From positions 10,191 through 74,190 of the forward strand of contig DANY01000028.1 in assembly GCA_002501655.1 (NCBI GenBank): a stretch of DNA of 64,000 nucleotides, in the 5' to 3' direction. Below are positions 35,456 to 43,542 of the stretch, one piece after another; position 1 is the stretch's first letter; each line of letters opens with the position of its first letter. A program made the translations under genes and the position numbers. The notes below the pieces were generated by a model that ran no database searches, was not told the DNA's origin, and saw only the letters and a list, made by a program, of their open reading frames with translations. This DNA comes from Methanoculleus sp. UBA303. Its GTDB lineage: Archaea; Halobacteriota; Methanomicrobia; Methanomicrobiales; Methanoculleaceae.

Positions 35456-37273
35456 ATGACGGGACGCTACATACAAAAGATCCTGGTCTGCTGTGCCGTC
35501 CTCCTCCTCGTCTGCTGCGTGCCGGTTACGGCGGGCATCCCGGGCGACACGGACGGTGACACCATCGTCTCAGAGAAAGAACTCTCGACGGCGATCCTGG
35601 ACTACCTGGGTACCGCCGATCGTCTCAATGCGGACGAACTCTCCCTCGCCGCCCACAACTGCCTGCACCTGCCCTACGGACAGCTGGTCGTCGCTGTCGC
35701 GGGGGATAGATACCTCATCCCGGCTACAAGTTATATCGACCAGAAAGGGGTACCCGCCGACTCTCTCATCTACGAGGGGCTCGTGACCAAACTCCGCCCG
35801 AAGGAGGGCGGGCCCAAGGAGTGCCTTGGCTGGCTTGCAGAGAGATGGGAGTGTTCGGACGACGCCATGACCTGGACATTCCACCTCGTAAAGGACGCCA
35901 CCTGGCACGACGGCACCCCCTTCACCTCGGCGGACGTGCAGTTCACCTACGAGTACTTCCGGGATCACGGGAACGCCGACGCTCCGGAGGCCGGTGCGTA
36001 CCTGGTGAACTCGGCGATCCTGAAAGGTGTCGCATCGGTCGAGTGCCCTGACGATCATACGGTCATCTTCCACATGAAATCCTGCGCACCGCTCTTCCCG
36101 GAGACCCTCGCAACCGGCCCGGGCATCGCGGTCTTCCCCGCACACATCTGGAAAGATATCAATCTCCCTTCCACCTACATTGACACGGCGCATATCGGCA
36201 CCGGCCCCTTCGCCTACGGATCGACCATCCCCGGCACCCTCTCAAAGGTGACTGCGTATGAGGGTTACCACGGCGAGAAGCCCTACGTACGCGATATCGT
36301 CACAAGGAACTACGAAGACGAAGACGCGCAGATCCTTGCCCTCAAGAGAGGGGACGTGGATTTTATCAGCGGAGAGTTCGGGCTATCCCCGAGAAAGGCT
36401 GAATCTCTCAAGAACGCCCCCGGCATCGGTATATCCCGGATCCCCTCGGGCGGGCAGGCATTCGAGGTGGCGTTTACGTCCGATGTCTACCCGGTAAACA
36501 TCCCCGGATTCCGTCACGCCCTGAGTCATGCTGTAAACCGGGAGAGGATATGCTGGCTTGTCGGTGAGGGAGCGCGTCCGACGGAGACGGTCTTCCTCAT
36601 ACCGGCGCTTGCCGGCGACCAGATCAACCCCGCTACGAACAACAGGTTCAACTACGATATCGCGGAGGCGAAGAGGCAGCTCGCCGGATCTGGTTTTAAC
36701 CTGACCGAGAAGGACGGAAGGCCGGTTCTCCTCGGCCCCGATGGAAAACCGGTCGAGATCACGATCCCGCTCGCCGGCAAGGCGTCCATGAACGCCGTCG
36801 ACCAGAAGGTCGTGGCCGTGCTCAAAGAGGACTGGGAAGGGAAACTCGGCATAAAGATCGCCGACACCCCCCAGGTGGACGACTCGGTCTACCTGGACTG
36901 GATTGCAAAGACAGCCGTCCACTTCGACGGCATGCCCGGACGCTGGCATGAAGACATCGACCGCCTGGACAACTTCCAGAGAAGCCCGCTCGGCGAGAAT
37001 TTCTACCACTTCGACAACGCCACGTTCAACAGCCTCATCGCGCAACTGAAGAGCACGGCCGATCCCGGGAAGAGAAAGGAGATCGGTTTCCAGCTGCAGG
37101 AGATCCTTGCCGAAGAAGTACCCTGTATCCCGGTCTTCTCCCAGGACGCCTTTATGGCTTACCGGTCGGACCGGTTCGTCGGGTGGGACTCCGCCCTGCT
37201 CGGCGGCGGTGGAAACATCCGCCTCTTCAGCGACGTCAAACCGGCGAGTGCGGACGTGGGGCGGAGGGCATGA
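35456..37273 (+). CDS. ABC transporter substrate-binding protein, family 5 (peptide/nickel), with dockerin-like EF-hand
   Basis: A 605-residue exported solute-binding protein of the DppA/OppA/NikA family. Signal sequence about 1-26. Residues 29-51 (GDTDGDTIVSEKELSTAILD) form a dockerin-like half repeat with a canonical 12-residue calcium loop (D31, D33, D35, E42), not a usual part of this family. The SBP_bac_5 domain follows: LIYEGLVTKLRP, AERWECSDDAMTWTFHL, DATWHDGTPFTSADVQFTYE and FRHALSHAVNRE. It would bind short peptides or a nickel chelate outside the membrane; which one cannot be told. There is no lipobox, though C12-C13 and C20-C21 occur in the hydrophobic stretch. The cognate permeases and ATPases follow after a structured gap of 258 nt. 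Confidence 0.88.
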   Translation: MTGRYIQKILVCCAVLLLVCCVPVTAGIPGDTDGDTIVSEKELSTAILDYLGTADRLNADELSLAAHNCLHLPYGQLVVAVAGDRYLIPATSYIDQKGVPADSLIYEGLVTKLRPKEGGPKECLGWLAERWECSDDAMTWTFHLVKDATWHDGTPFTSADVQFTYEYFRDHGNADAPEAGAYLVNSAILKGVASVECPDDHTVIFHMKSCAPLFPETLATGPGIAVFPAHIWKDINLPSTYIDTAHIGTGPFAYGSTIPGTLSKVTAYEGYHGEKPYVRDIVTRNYEDEDAQILALKRGDVDFISGEFGLSPRKAESLKNAPGIGISRIPSGGQAFEVAFTSDVYPVNIPGFRHALSHAVNRERICWLVGEGARPTETVFLIPALAGDQINPATNNRFNYDIAEAKRQLAGSGFNLTEKDGRPVLLGPDGKPVEITIPLAGKASMNAVDQKVVAVLKEDWEGKLGIKIADTPQVDDSVYLDWIAKTAVHFDGMPGRWHEDIDRLDNFQRSPLGENFYHFDNATFNSLIAQLKSTADPGKRKEIGFQLQEILAEEVPCIPVFSQDAFMAYRSDRFVGWDSALLGGGGNIRLFSDVKPASADVGRRA

Positions 37274-37377
37274 TCCCCCGCCATTGCGGCGGGGCCCCGG
37301 CCCCCCGGCCCCTGCAGGGGCCGAGCCCCGGGGAAGAGAATCGCATAGATACGATGCGCTTCGGCCTTTCCTCCCCC

Positions 37378-37407
37378 GAAGGCCGCCCGTTGAGACGGGC
37401 GGCCTTC
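37378..37407 (+). promoter_or_regulatory. Perfect 13-bp hairpin between binding-protein and permease genes
   Basis: GAAGGCCGCCCGT and ACGGGCGGCCTTC pair around the loop TGAG. Flanking C/G-rich arms (CCCCGGGGAAGAG near 37327, CTCTCCCCGGG near 37410) could extend it. As in many such operons, it may trim or attenuate the transcript so that binding protein exceeds permease. A smaller stem (AACAGGT / ACCTGTT, about 37460-37511) follows. Confidence 0.5.
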
Positions 37408-37531
37408 CGCTCTCCCCGGGAATGGGCGCGTAAAGCACTCTTTGAGATACCGAATCTCTCAACAGGTGCGCCTCTGGCGATAAGACCCTCGCGTAAGGGT
37501 TGAAACCTGTTCTCTCCTGAAGAGCCCGATC

Positions 37532-38512
37532 ATGAACGGCGTATACATCATCAAACGGCTATTCACTTCGGTTGCAGCCTTCTGCATCAGCGTCACCATC
37601 ATGTTCATCCTCCTCCGCCTCATGCCCGGCGACTACATCACCATGTACTTAGAAACGATCTATCGCTACGCCCCCCCGGATGTCGTTGAAGCATTCAATC
37701 ATGTATACGGTCTGGACAGGCCTATTCTCGAGCAGTACGTCCTTTACCTCCTCGACGCCTTCCGGGGGAACTGGGGATACTCGCTCATCTACAAGGTCCC
37801 GGTTCTCACCGTGATCGGTGAGAAACTTGTCTGGACGATGGTGATCCTCGTACCCGCGACGGCCCTTGCCACCCTTGCCGGGATCGGCATAGGCGCGTAT
37901 TCGGGCTGGAAGCGCGGGTCGAAGACCGACATCGCGCTTCTGAACGGGATGATCTTCATCCGGGCGATCCCCTCATACTGGCTCGCCCTCATGATCCTCA
38001 TCATATTCGCCTACTACCTCAACCTCTTCCCGCTCGGCGGGTATGTCGACACCGGCGCCCTCATCACCGGGATCGATCCGCTTGACGTGGCAAACCACGC
38101 CGTCCTCCCGATCCTGACGCTCTTCCTCTTCTCGGTGACCGGGACTTATTACCTCATGCGGAGCTCCATGCTCATGACCGCCGGAGAAGACTACATCGTC
38201 ACCGCCCGGGCAAAGGGGCTTGACGAACTGACGATCCTCAGGAAACATGCTCTGAAGAACGCCATGCTCCCGATGGTGACGATGATCACGCTCGAGTGCG
38301 CGGGCATGATCACCGGGAGCATCTTCGTCGAGACGATCTTCTCCTGGCCCGGCCTCGGGATGCTCACCTACAAAGCCCTCGCCGTCCGGGATCTACCCCT
38401 GCTCCAGGGGATCCTGCTCGTCGATACGCTCCTCGTCATCGCGGCGAACATCGCCGCCGACCTGATCTACCCCCTCGTCGATCCGCGCGTGCAGGTGGGC
38501 GACAATGGCTAA
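37532..38512 (+). CDS. ABC transporter permease, DppB/NikB type
   Basis: A 326-residue inner permease subunit. It starts with the DppB-type N-terminus (YIIKRLFTSVAAFCISVTIM), has about six membrane segments and carries the EAA loop (ARAKGLDELTILRKHALKNA) that docks on the ATPase. The C-terminus has IFVETIFSWPGLGMLTYKAL, typical of family-5 permeases. It overlaps the next permease by 8 nt, so translation is coupled. Confidence 0.93.
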   Translation: MNGVYIIKRLFTSVAAFCISVTIMFILLRLMPGDYITMYLETIYRYAPPDVVEAFNHVYGLDRPILEQYVLYLLDAFRGNWGYSLIYKVPVLTVIGEKLVWTMVILVPATALATLAGIGIGAYSGWKRGSKTDIALLNGMIFIRAIPSYWLALMILIIFAYYLNLFPLGGYVDTGALITGIDPLDVANHAVLPILTLFLFSVTGTYYLMRSSMLMTAGEDYIVTARAKGLDELTILRKHALKNAMLPMVTMITLECAGMITGSIFVETIFSWPGLGMLTYKALAVRDLPLLQGILLVDTLLVIAANIAADLIYPLVDPRVQVGDNG

Positions 38513-39326
38513 GAGGACCGTCCTTGCCGCCAGCATCGGCATCATCCTCGCCTACTGTGCGGTCGCTCTCCTGGCCCCCGTGATCGCGCCCTACGACCCT
38601 CACGCAATCACGGGCGCGCCGCTCTGCCCCCCTGACCCGGAACACCTGCTCGGGACGAACGATCTCGCCCAGGACATCTTCAGCAGGCTCATATGGGGCA
38701 CGCGGGCGACGCTCCTCCTCGGGTTTATCGGAGCCGCCGTCACGGTCGTCATCGGCACGGCCGTCGGCATCGTCTCGGGGTATTACGGGGGAATGGTCGA
38801 CGAAGCCGTCATGCGTCTCATCGACGTAGCGATGACCATCCCGATCTTTCCGCTCCTTCTCATCCTCACGACGTTCTTCAGGCCGGGGATCTACATCACC
38901 GCAGTCCTCATGGGCCTCCTCGGCAGTTTTCAGGGAGTGCGGGTGATCCGGTCGCAGGTTCTCTCCCTCGCGGTCGCCGACTTCGTCACCGGGACAAAAG
39001 CACTCGGCGCCGGTGACGGCTATATCATGGCACGGCACATCCTCCCGAACGTTCTCCCCCTGGCAGGCGTCAAATTTGTGATTTCAGCCCAGCACTTCAT
39101 GCTGATCGGTATCGGCCTCGGGTTCCTCGGTATAGGAGACCCGAGCGTTGTGGACTGGGGTCAGATGATCAACCGGGCAAGCCAGAATGGAGCGATGATC
39201 CTCGGCCTCTGGTGGTGGCTGATACCGCCGGGCCTGGCGGTGACGCTCATCTCCCTTGCCCTTGCGTGGCTTGGGTATGCCTGTGAAGACGAGATCAACC
39301 CGAGGCTCCGGTTAATGAGGGTGTGA
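38505..39326 (+). CDS. ABC transporter permease, DppC/NikC type
   Basis: A 273-residue second permease subunit with the DppC hallmarks: LLGTNDLAQDIFSRLIWGTR after the first helix, the EAA loop (GTKALGAGDGYIMARHILPN) and the end GLAVTLISLALAWLGYACED. About six membrane segments. It forms the channel with the preceding subunit. It begins inside the last codons of the upstream gene and is 4 nt from the ATPase gene. Confidence 0.93.
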   Translation: MAKRTVLAASIGIILAYCAVALLAPVIAPYDPHAITGAPLCPPDPEHLLGTNDLAQDIFSRLIWGTRATLLLGFIGAAVTVVIGTAVGIVSGYYGGMVDEAVMRLIDVAMTIPIFPLLLILTTFFRPGIYITAVLMGLLGSFQGVRVIRSQVLSLAVADFVTGTKALGAGDGYIMARHILPNVLPLAGVKFVISAQHFMLIGIGLGFLGIGDPSVVDWGQMINRASQNGAMILGLWWWLIPPGLAVTLISLALAWLGYACEDEINPRLRLMRV

Positions 39327-39330
39327 CGGC

Positions 39331-40272
39331 ATGAACGCGGCACTGCTTGAAGTCAGGGGACTCAAGGTCGGGTTTCCAACCCCGGATGGGCTTGTCAGGG
39401 CTTCCGATACCGTGGACCTTGAGCTATACCACCGGGAGATCCTCGGCCTCATCGGTGAGACCGGGTCCGGGAAGACCGTGCTCGGCATGGCGATCCTCCG
39501 TCTCCTCCAGCCGAACACCGTCATCGAGGGGGAGATCCGCTACCGCGGCCGCGACCTCCTCTCCCTGCCGGAAGACGAGATGCGGAAAGTACGGGGGCGG
39601 GAGATCGGTGTTGTCCTCCAGAACTCAGGCACCTCCTTAAACCCTGTGTATACGGTCGGCGACCAGATCGCAGAGGCGGCCACCCTTCATCAGGGGTTGA
39701 AAGGGTCAGAAGCCCGGCACCGGGCGGTGGAGCTGCTCGATGCCGTCAGGATCCCCGACCCGGCCGTGATGGCCCGCGAATATCCCCACCGGTTCAGCGG
39801 GGGGATGCGGGAACGGGCGCTCATCGCCATGGCGCTCGCGTGCAGCCCCTCCCTGCTCATCGCGGACGAACCCACGAAAGGGCTGGATGCCGTGACCAAA
39901 CGGGAGATCATCGATCTCTTCGCGGAGGTCAACCGGGACCGCTCCGTGCTCTTCATCACCCACGACATCGAGGCCGCGGCAACCCTCGCCACGCGGGTTG
40001 CGGTGATGTACGCGGGAGAGATCGTCGAGATTGGGGCGGCGGGAGAGGTCCTCTCGGATCCGGCACACCCGTACACCCGTGGCCTCCTTGCCTCTCTCCC
40101 GGAACGGGGAATGCGGCCGATCCCGGGTTCGGCGCCCTCGCTCATCACCCCGCCGCCCGGCTGCCGGTTCTCACCCCGGTGCGCGACGAAAGACTGTAAA
40201 TCAGAACATCCCGGGCTCGTCGAGGTCGGGCCCGGGCATTATGCACGGTGTATGCTTTATGATCGAGGTTAA
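39331..40272 (+). CDS. ABC transporter ATP-binding protein, DppD/OppD type
   Basis: A 313-residue ATPase. Walker A is GETGSGKTV, the signature FSGGMRERALIAMAL, Walker B LLIADEPTKGLD and the switch His lies in LFITHDIE. The C-terminal oligopeptide-transporter extension is present, with a cysteine cluster (GCRFSPRCATKDC ... HYARCM) that in some relatives binds an iron-sulfur cluster. It works as a heterodimer with the next subunit and overlaps it by 14 nt. Confidence 0.94.
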   Translation: MNAALLEVRGLKVGFPTPDGLVRASDTVDLELYHREILGLIGETGSGKTVLGMAILRLLQPNTVIEGEIRYRGRDLLSLPEDEMRKVRGREIGVVLQNSGTSLNPVYTVGDQIAEAATLHQGLKGSEARHRAVELLDAVRIPDPAVMAREYPHRFSGGMRERALIAMALACSPSLLIADEPTKGLDAVTKREIIDLFAEVNRDRSVLFITHDIEAAATLATRVAVMYAGEIVEIGAAGEVLSDPAHPYTRGLLASLPERGMRPIPGSAPSLITPPPGCRFSPRCATKDCKSEHPGLVEVGPGHYARCMLYDRG

Positions 40273-41113
40273 CAATATCAGGACCAGTTTCTCGACAGGC
40301 TTCATCCGCCGGAGGGTAGTCAGGGCGGTGGACGGCGTGTCGTTCCAGGTTGAGGAGGACGAGACCCTCGGTCTCGTCGGCGAGAGCGGGTGCGGGAAGA
40401 CGACGCTCGGCCGTTCGATCCTTCGCCTCATCGAGCCGGACGAGGGTCGTGTCGTGGTCAACGGGACCGACATCACCGCCCTCTCCAGGAGCGATCTCAG
40501 GCGGTTCAGGCCGCGGATGCAGATGATCTTCCAGGACGCCTATGCCTCCCTCAACCCGCGTATGCGTGTCCGTGAGAGCGTTGCGGAACCCCTGAAGATT
40601 CACCGGATGGGGGACCGGGCCGCTATCGACCGGAGGGTACGGGAACTGGTCGAGGAGGTTGGGCTGAACGAGGAGCACCTGAACCGCCGGCCCTACGAAC
40701 TCTCCGGCGGCCAGAACCAGCGGGTGGTCCTTGCCCGCGTCCTCGCGCTCAGGCCGGAGTTTATCGTTGCCGACGAACCCACATCGGCCCTGGATGTCTC
40801 GGTTCAGGCCCAGATCCTCAACCTCATCCGCGACCTCGGGCAGGAGTACCATATGTCCTGCCTCTACATATCGCACGACCTCGGGGTCATCAGGGCGATA
40901 AGCAACCGCGTCGCCGTCATGCTCGAAGGGAGGATCGTGGAGATCGGGAAGACCGCCGATGTCCTCGATCGCCCCTCGCACCCCTACACCCGGAGGCTCG
41001 TTGCCGTCCCGGTCCGGGAAACCCCCGAGCCCCTGGAGAGCCCGGTCTTCCCCGCGGCGCCGGCGATGGTCGAGGAGCGGCCGGGCCACTGGGTGGAAGA
41101 GACGACGGCGTGA
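40259..41113 (+). CDS. ABC transporter ATP-binding protein, DppF/OppF type
   Basis: A 284-residue ATPase. The ATG at 40259 (MIEVNNIRTSF) gives the family start; the frame is open far upstream but only in antisense-like sequence. Walker A GESGCGKTTLG, signature LSGGQNQRVVLARVL, Walker B FIVADEPTSALD, switch LYISHDLG. The C-terminal extension is shorter than in DppD and its Cys cluster is missing. It is the last gene of the transporter set. Confidence 0.94.
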   Translation: MIEVNNIRTSFSTGFIRRRVVRAVDGVSFQVEEDETLGLVGESGCGKTTLGRSILRLIEPDEGRVVVNGTDITALSRSDLRRFRPRMQMIFQDAYASLNPRMRVRESVAEPLKIHRMGDRAAIDRRVRELVEEVGLNEEHLNRRPYELSGGQNQRVVLARVLALRPEFIVADEPTSALDVSVQAQILNLIRDLGQEYHMSCLYISHDLGVIRAISNRVAVMLEGRIVEIGKTADVLDRPSHPYTRRLVAVPVRETPEPLESPVFPAAPAMVEERPGHWVEETTA

Positions 41114-41140
41114 CAAAAAGAACATTCAGAAGAGAGAATA

Positions 41141-41383
41141 TTATCGAAGCATTTCAACAAGTTTTTCTTTTGGGATATTATTCCTTTTTGATACTCGATC
41201 CAGTATGTCGTTTAAGACCCCAATTTTAAGGCTTTCGTGGAGTGGTACAGTTACGGAATGATTTCCATCCCCTGTTTGTTTGGTCATTGTTACATGGCTG
41301 CTTCGTTGTCTTGAAAATTGATACCCAAGGGTTCTGAGCATTTTTATGACTTTGAGGCCATTAACAACCGGAGACTTCGGCAA
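41141..41383 (-). CDS. hicA: HicA-type mRNA interferase toxin
   Basis: An 80-residue double-stranded-RNA-binding-fold toxin. Seen: GLKVIKMLRTLGYQFSRQRS, with the catalytic His at residue 30 (SSHVTM), and HSVTVPLHESLKIGVLNDIL. Such toxins cleave mRNA until bound by HicB. It overlaps the antitoxin gene by 23 nt. Its 3' end faces the ABC-transporter genes. All expected residues appear, so it is probably active. Confidence 0.85.
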   Translation of the reverse strand: MPKSPVVNGLKVIKMLRTLGYQFSRQRSSHVTMTKQTGDGNHSVTVPLHESLKIGVLNDILDRVSKRNNIPKEKLVEMLR

Positions 41384-41585
41384 CGGAACCCGCTCGGAAG
41401 GTTATGTGTGATAAGACTGTGATTTGCTCTCCGGCATTGATTTCATCTTCAAAATGCAAGGAGACTGCTTCATCGATGTTTTTGATCAGTTCTTCGATGG
41501 TTCTACCTTGAGTGAAGATATCGGCTTCTATGCCGCAGGCACACCAACATCCGTCTTCGTAGAACGTTTTGAATGTAATTTGCAT
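41361..41585 (-). CDS. hicB: HicB-type antitoxin
   Basis: A 74-residue protein with the HicB/UPF0150 fold pattern: FKTFYEDGCWCACGIEADIF, then QGRTIEELIKNIDEAVSLHF. It lacks a C-terminal DNA-binding extension, as in the short archaeal forms. It precedes and overlaps hicA, giving the antitoxin-first order common in archaea. By family it neutralises HicA directly. Confidence 0.82.
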   Translation of the reverse strand: MQITFKTFYEDGCWCACGIEADIFTQGRTIEELIKNIDEAVSLHFEDEINAGEQITVLSHITFRAGSVAEVSGC

Positions 41586-41644
41586 TTCGATTCACTTCTC
41601 TTAATTGGGGTATGGGGTGTTTATAAAGATAAATTTGATGGTGT

Positions 41645-41872
41645 TCACCGGGTGGTCGCGGCCTGCAGGATCGTGTGGTTCTCGTTGGTCTTGCAGAGAC
41701 GATAGTTCTGGTACTTAAGAAACGTACCGTTCTCGAAGAACCATTGACCGGTGGCGTACAGGTTTTTCGAGCACCTGCGCAGGTACCGGGCATCCGATAC
41801 TGCCGCTTGGACGAGCATCGGACGTGGTTGGTCTGCGTAATCATAGATTGCATCGTGGGTTATGGTGAACAA
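41645..41872 (-). pseudogene. N-terminal remnant of IS605/IS1341-type TnpB
   Basis: A 75-codon frame resembles the first helical part of TnpB proteins: YLRRCSKNLYATGQWFFENG and TFLKYQNYRLCKTNENHTIL fit the usual asparagine- and aromatic-rich N-terminus, which normally continues into QQVLR...FKSF. Here a stop follows ILQAATTR, and the RuvC and zinc-finger parts (about 300 residues) are absent. The TTG start at 41872 is uncertain. It is a decayed transposon fragment next to the hicBA pair. Confidence 0.6.
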
Positions 41873-41892
41873 CCCCCCGCTTGCGCAGGGGG
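41873..41892. repeat. Hairpin next to TnpB remnant
   Basis: CCCCCCGCTTGCGCAGGGGG can fold into a short GC hairpin just upstream of the remnant. Hairpins of this kind mark the ends of IS200/IS605 elements, so this may be the surviving element end. Confidence 0.35.
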
Positions 41893-41947
41893 TCTTCCCG
41901 CTCGCGCCGCCGATGAGCCCCGCAAAGATAAAATAAGGGGAACGCAG

Positions 41948-42496
41948 TCACCGCCTCTTCCCTGCGACGACGATGGCCGCGGCTGCAAGGGTCAGGACGG
42001 TCCATGCCCACGCGTCGGATCCCGCGCGGGTTGGGGCCGGTGCCGCCTGTTGGGTGTCCGCGGGTGCGGCGCCGGCCGCCGCTCCGGACCCGACGTTTAT
42101 CGTAGTCGGGGGAATCGTTCCTTCCTTCTTACCGACGGCATCGTTCCATGTTCCGGTAAACGTCCGGGAGCCTCCGGTCTCTGCCCGGACCCGGTAGGTG
42201 ATCTCAGGCTCATTAATCACCGCGAACGTCAGTTTCTGCCCGGAGATACGATACTCATCCGCCGGGCAGGAGGCCTTGAGAAACGTAAAACCTTCCGGTA
42301 TCGTCTCGACGATCCCCCCGGCACCCATGCCGCCGATCGATAGCGTCACCAGAACCTCGCCGCCGACGGGGACCGAAGATGGGTCGACCTTGCGGGAGAC
42401 GGCGACGTCGCCCGCCCAGGCGGGCACAACACAGAGCACGGCAAAGATGCAGATCAGGCAGACCAGCATCCTGCCGCTGGATACAAAACTCTTCAT
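41948..42496 (-). CDS. Exported DUF11-like single-domain surface protein
   Basis: A 182-residue protein. The ATG at 42496 follows AGAGGTCTG and gives the signal peptide (RMLVCLICIFAVLCVVPAWA); the 23 upstream codons are lysine-rich and unlikely. Residues about 30-125 are a beta-sandwich with VDPSSVPVGGEVLVTLSIG and TIPEGFTFLKASCP, the pattern of DUF11/CARDB-like adhesion domains. A Pro/Ala-rich linker then leads to a C-terminal helix (AWTVLTLAAAAIVVAGKRR) resembling short archaeal sorting signals. Function unknown. It is divergent from the por operon. Confidence 0.75.
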   Translation of the reverse strand: MKSFVSSGRMLVCLICIFAVLCVVPAWAGDVAVSRKVDPSSVPVGGEVLVTLSIGGMGAGGIVETIPEGFTFLKASCPADEYRISGQKLTFAVINEPEITYRVRAETGGSRTFTGTWNDAVGKKEGTIPPTTINVGSGAAAGAAPADTQQAAPAPTRAGSDAWAWTVLTLAAAAIVVAGKRR

Positions 42497-42695
42497 GGCA
42501 CAGACCTCTTTTGTTAACTTTCTGCTTTTGTTGAATGGATCTAGTTTACTCAACCTGATTTGCACCCCGTCCGATAAGAGACTATTGTTTTGACCCGTGG
42601 CGGAGCGGAGGTCCGCAGACTCCCGGGTGCAGTATGATCTTGTGCTGCTCCGGGCAGGTTCGCGCCATGTGCCGGCGGCGGGTAAAGTGCCGGTG

Positions 42696-42708
42696 TATTT
42701 ATATTATT
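42696..42708 (+). promoter_or_regulatory. TATA box of the por operon
   Basis: TATTTATATTATT lies about 30-40 nt before the TTG start of porC. AAAAGGGG (42722-42729) can serve as ribosome-binding site. Confidence 0.65.
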
Positions 42709-42736
42709 AATCATTAAGATTAAAAGGGGTTTTTGT

Positions 42737-43282
42737 TTGAGAGAGTTACGCATTCATGGCAGGGGCGGTCAGGGCTCCGTGACCGCCGCCGAGCTCATTG
42801 CTTTCGCAGCATTTGAGGGTGGCGCGTATGCCCAGGCATTCCCGGCCTTCGGCGTGGAGCGGCGGGGCGCCCCGGTGCAGGCGTTTGTCCGCTTCAGTGA
42901 TGCGAAGATCCGGCTCCGGAGCCAGGTGTACGAGCCTGACTACATCATCGTGCAGGACCCGACCCTGATCGGGGATGTAGATGTCTTTATGGGCATGAAA
43001 GCAGGCGGCATCGCCATCGTTAACACTGAGAAACCCGACTTCGAAGCCAGCGTCCCGGAGGGCGTGAAGGTCTACGCCATCGATGCGACCACTATTGCGC
43101 TCGAAGAACTGGGTGTGCCCATCACCAATACGACCCTGATGGGCGCTTTCGCCGCAGCCACCGGCGAGATCCAGCTGGAACCTCTGGAACACGCACTGCG
43201 GAACCGATTCTCCGGGAGCATGGCCGATAAGAACGTCAGGGCAGCCGAGCGCGCATACAACCTGATCGGGGGTGCCGTATAA
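42737..43282 (+). CDS. porC: Pyruvate:ferredoxin oxidoreductase (pyruvate synthase) gamma subunit
   Basis: A 181-residue gamma subunit. The TTG start is supported by AGGGG upstream and by the family N-terminus RELRIHGRGGQG. Also visible are AFPAFGVERRGAPVQAF and VQDPTLI. In the four-subunit archaeal enzyme it forms the CoA-proximal part of the complex that makes pyruvate from acetyl-CoA, CO2 and reduced ferredoxin. Its stop overlaps the start of porD by one base (TAATG). Confidence 0.93.
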   Translation: MRELRIHGRGGQGSVTAAELIAFAAFEGGAYAQAFPAFGVERRGAPVQAFVRFSDAKIRLRSQVYEPDYIIVQDPTLIGDVDVFMGMKAGGIAIVNTEKPDFEASVPEGVKVYAIDATTIALEELGVPITNTTLMGAFAAATGEIQLEPLEHALRNRFSGSMADKNVRAAERAYNLIGGAV

Positions 43283-43542
43283 TGGCACTGCGGGTCGGCT
43301 GCGCCGCGCCTCCGGGGAGAGCGCTCGATAATAAAACAGGCGCCTGGCGGGTCTTCAAACCGGTCTTTGATCCTGAGACATGCAGCCGGTGCGGCATGTG
43401 TGCTATGGTCTGTCCGGAAGGGTGCGTCCATGAGACAGAGGAGGGCACGTTCGAGCCCGACCTCGACTACTGCAAGGGCTGCGGCATCTGCGAAGAAGTC
43501 TGCCCGAAGAAATCAATCCGGATGGAGAAGGAGGAGAAATAA
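43282..43542 (+). CDS. porD: Pyruvate:ferredoxin oxidoreductase delta subunit, 2[4Fe-4S] ferredoxin
   Basis: An 86-residue protein with two four-cysteine clusters (CSRCGMCAMVCPEGC and CKGCGICEEVCPKKS) that carry electrons between external ferredoxin and the catalytic subunits. The N-terminus has the usual delta-subunit region before the first cluster. One-base overlaps (TAATG) at both ends couple it to porC and porA. Confidence 0.95.
   Translation: MALRVGCAAPPGRALDNKTGAWRVFKPVFDPETCSRCGMCAMVCPEGCVHETEEGTFEPDLDYCKGCGICEEVCPKKSIRMEKEEK

Noticed and set aside
37480-37510. CRISPR-repeat-like string, whose complement reads GTTTCAACCCTTACGCGAGG
   Set aside because: Only one copy is present, with no spacer or second repeat nearby and no cas gene; it fits better as part of the structured gap.
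41675-42343. Plus-strand ORF of 222 codons
   Set aside because: It is antisense to both the TnpB remnant and the exported protein at 42496, which have recognisable features on the minus strand.
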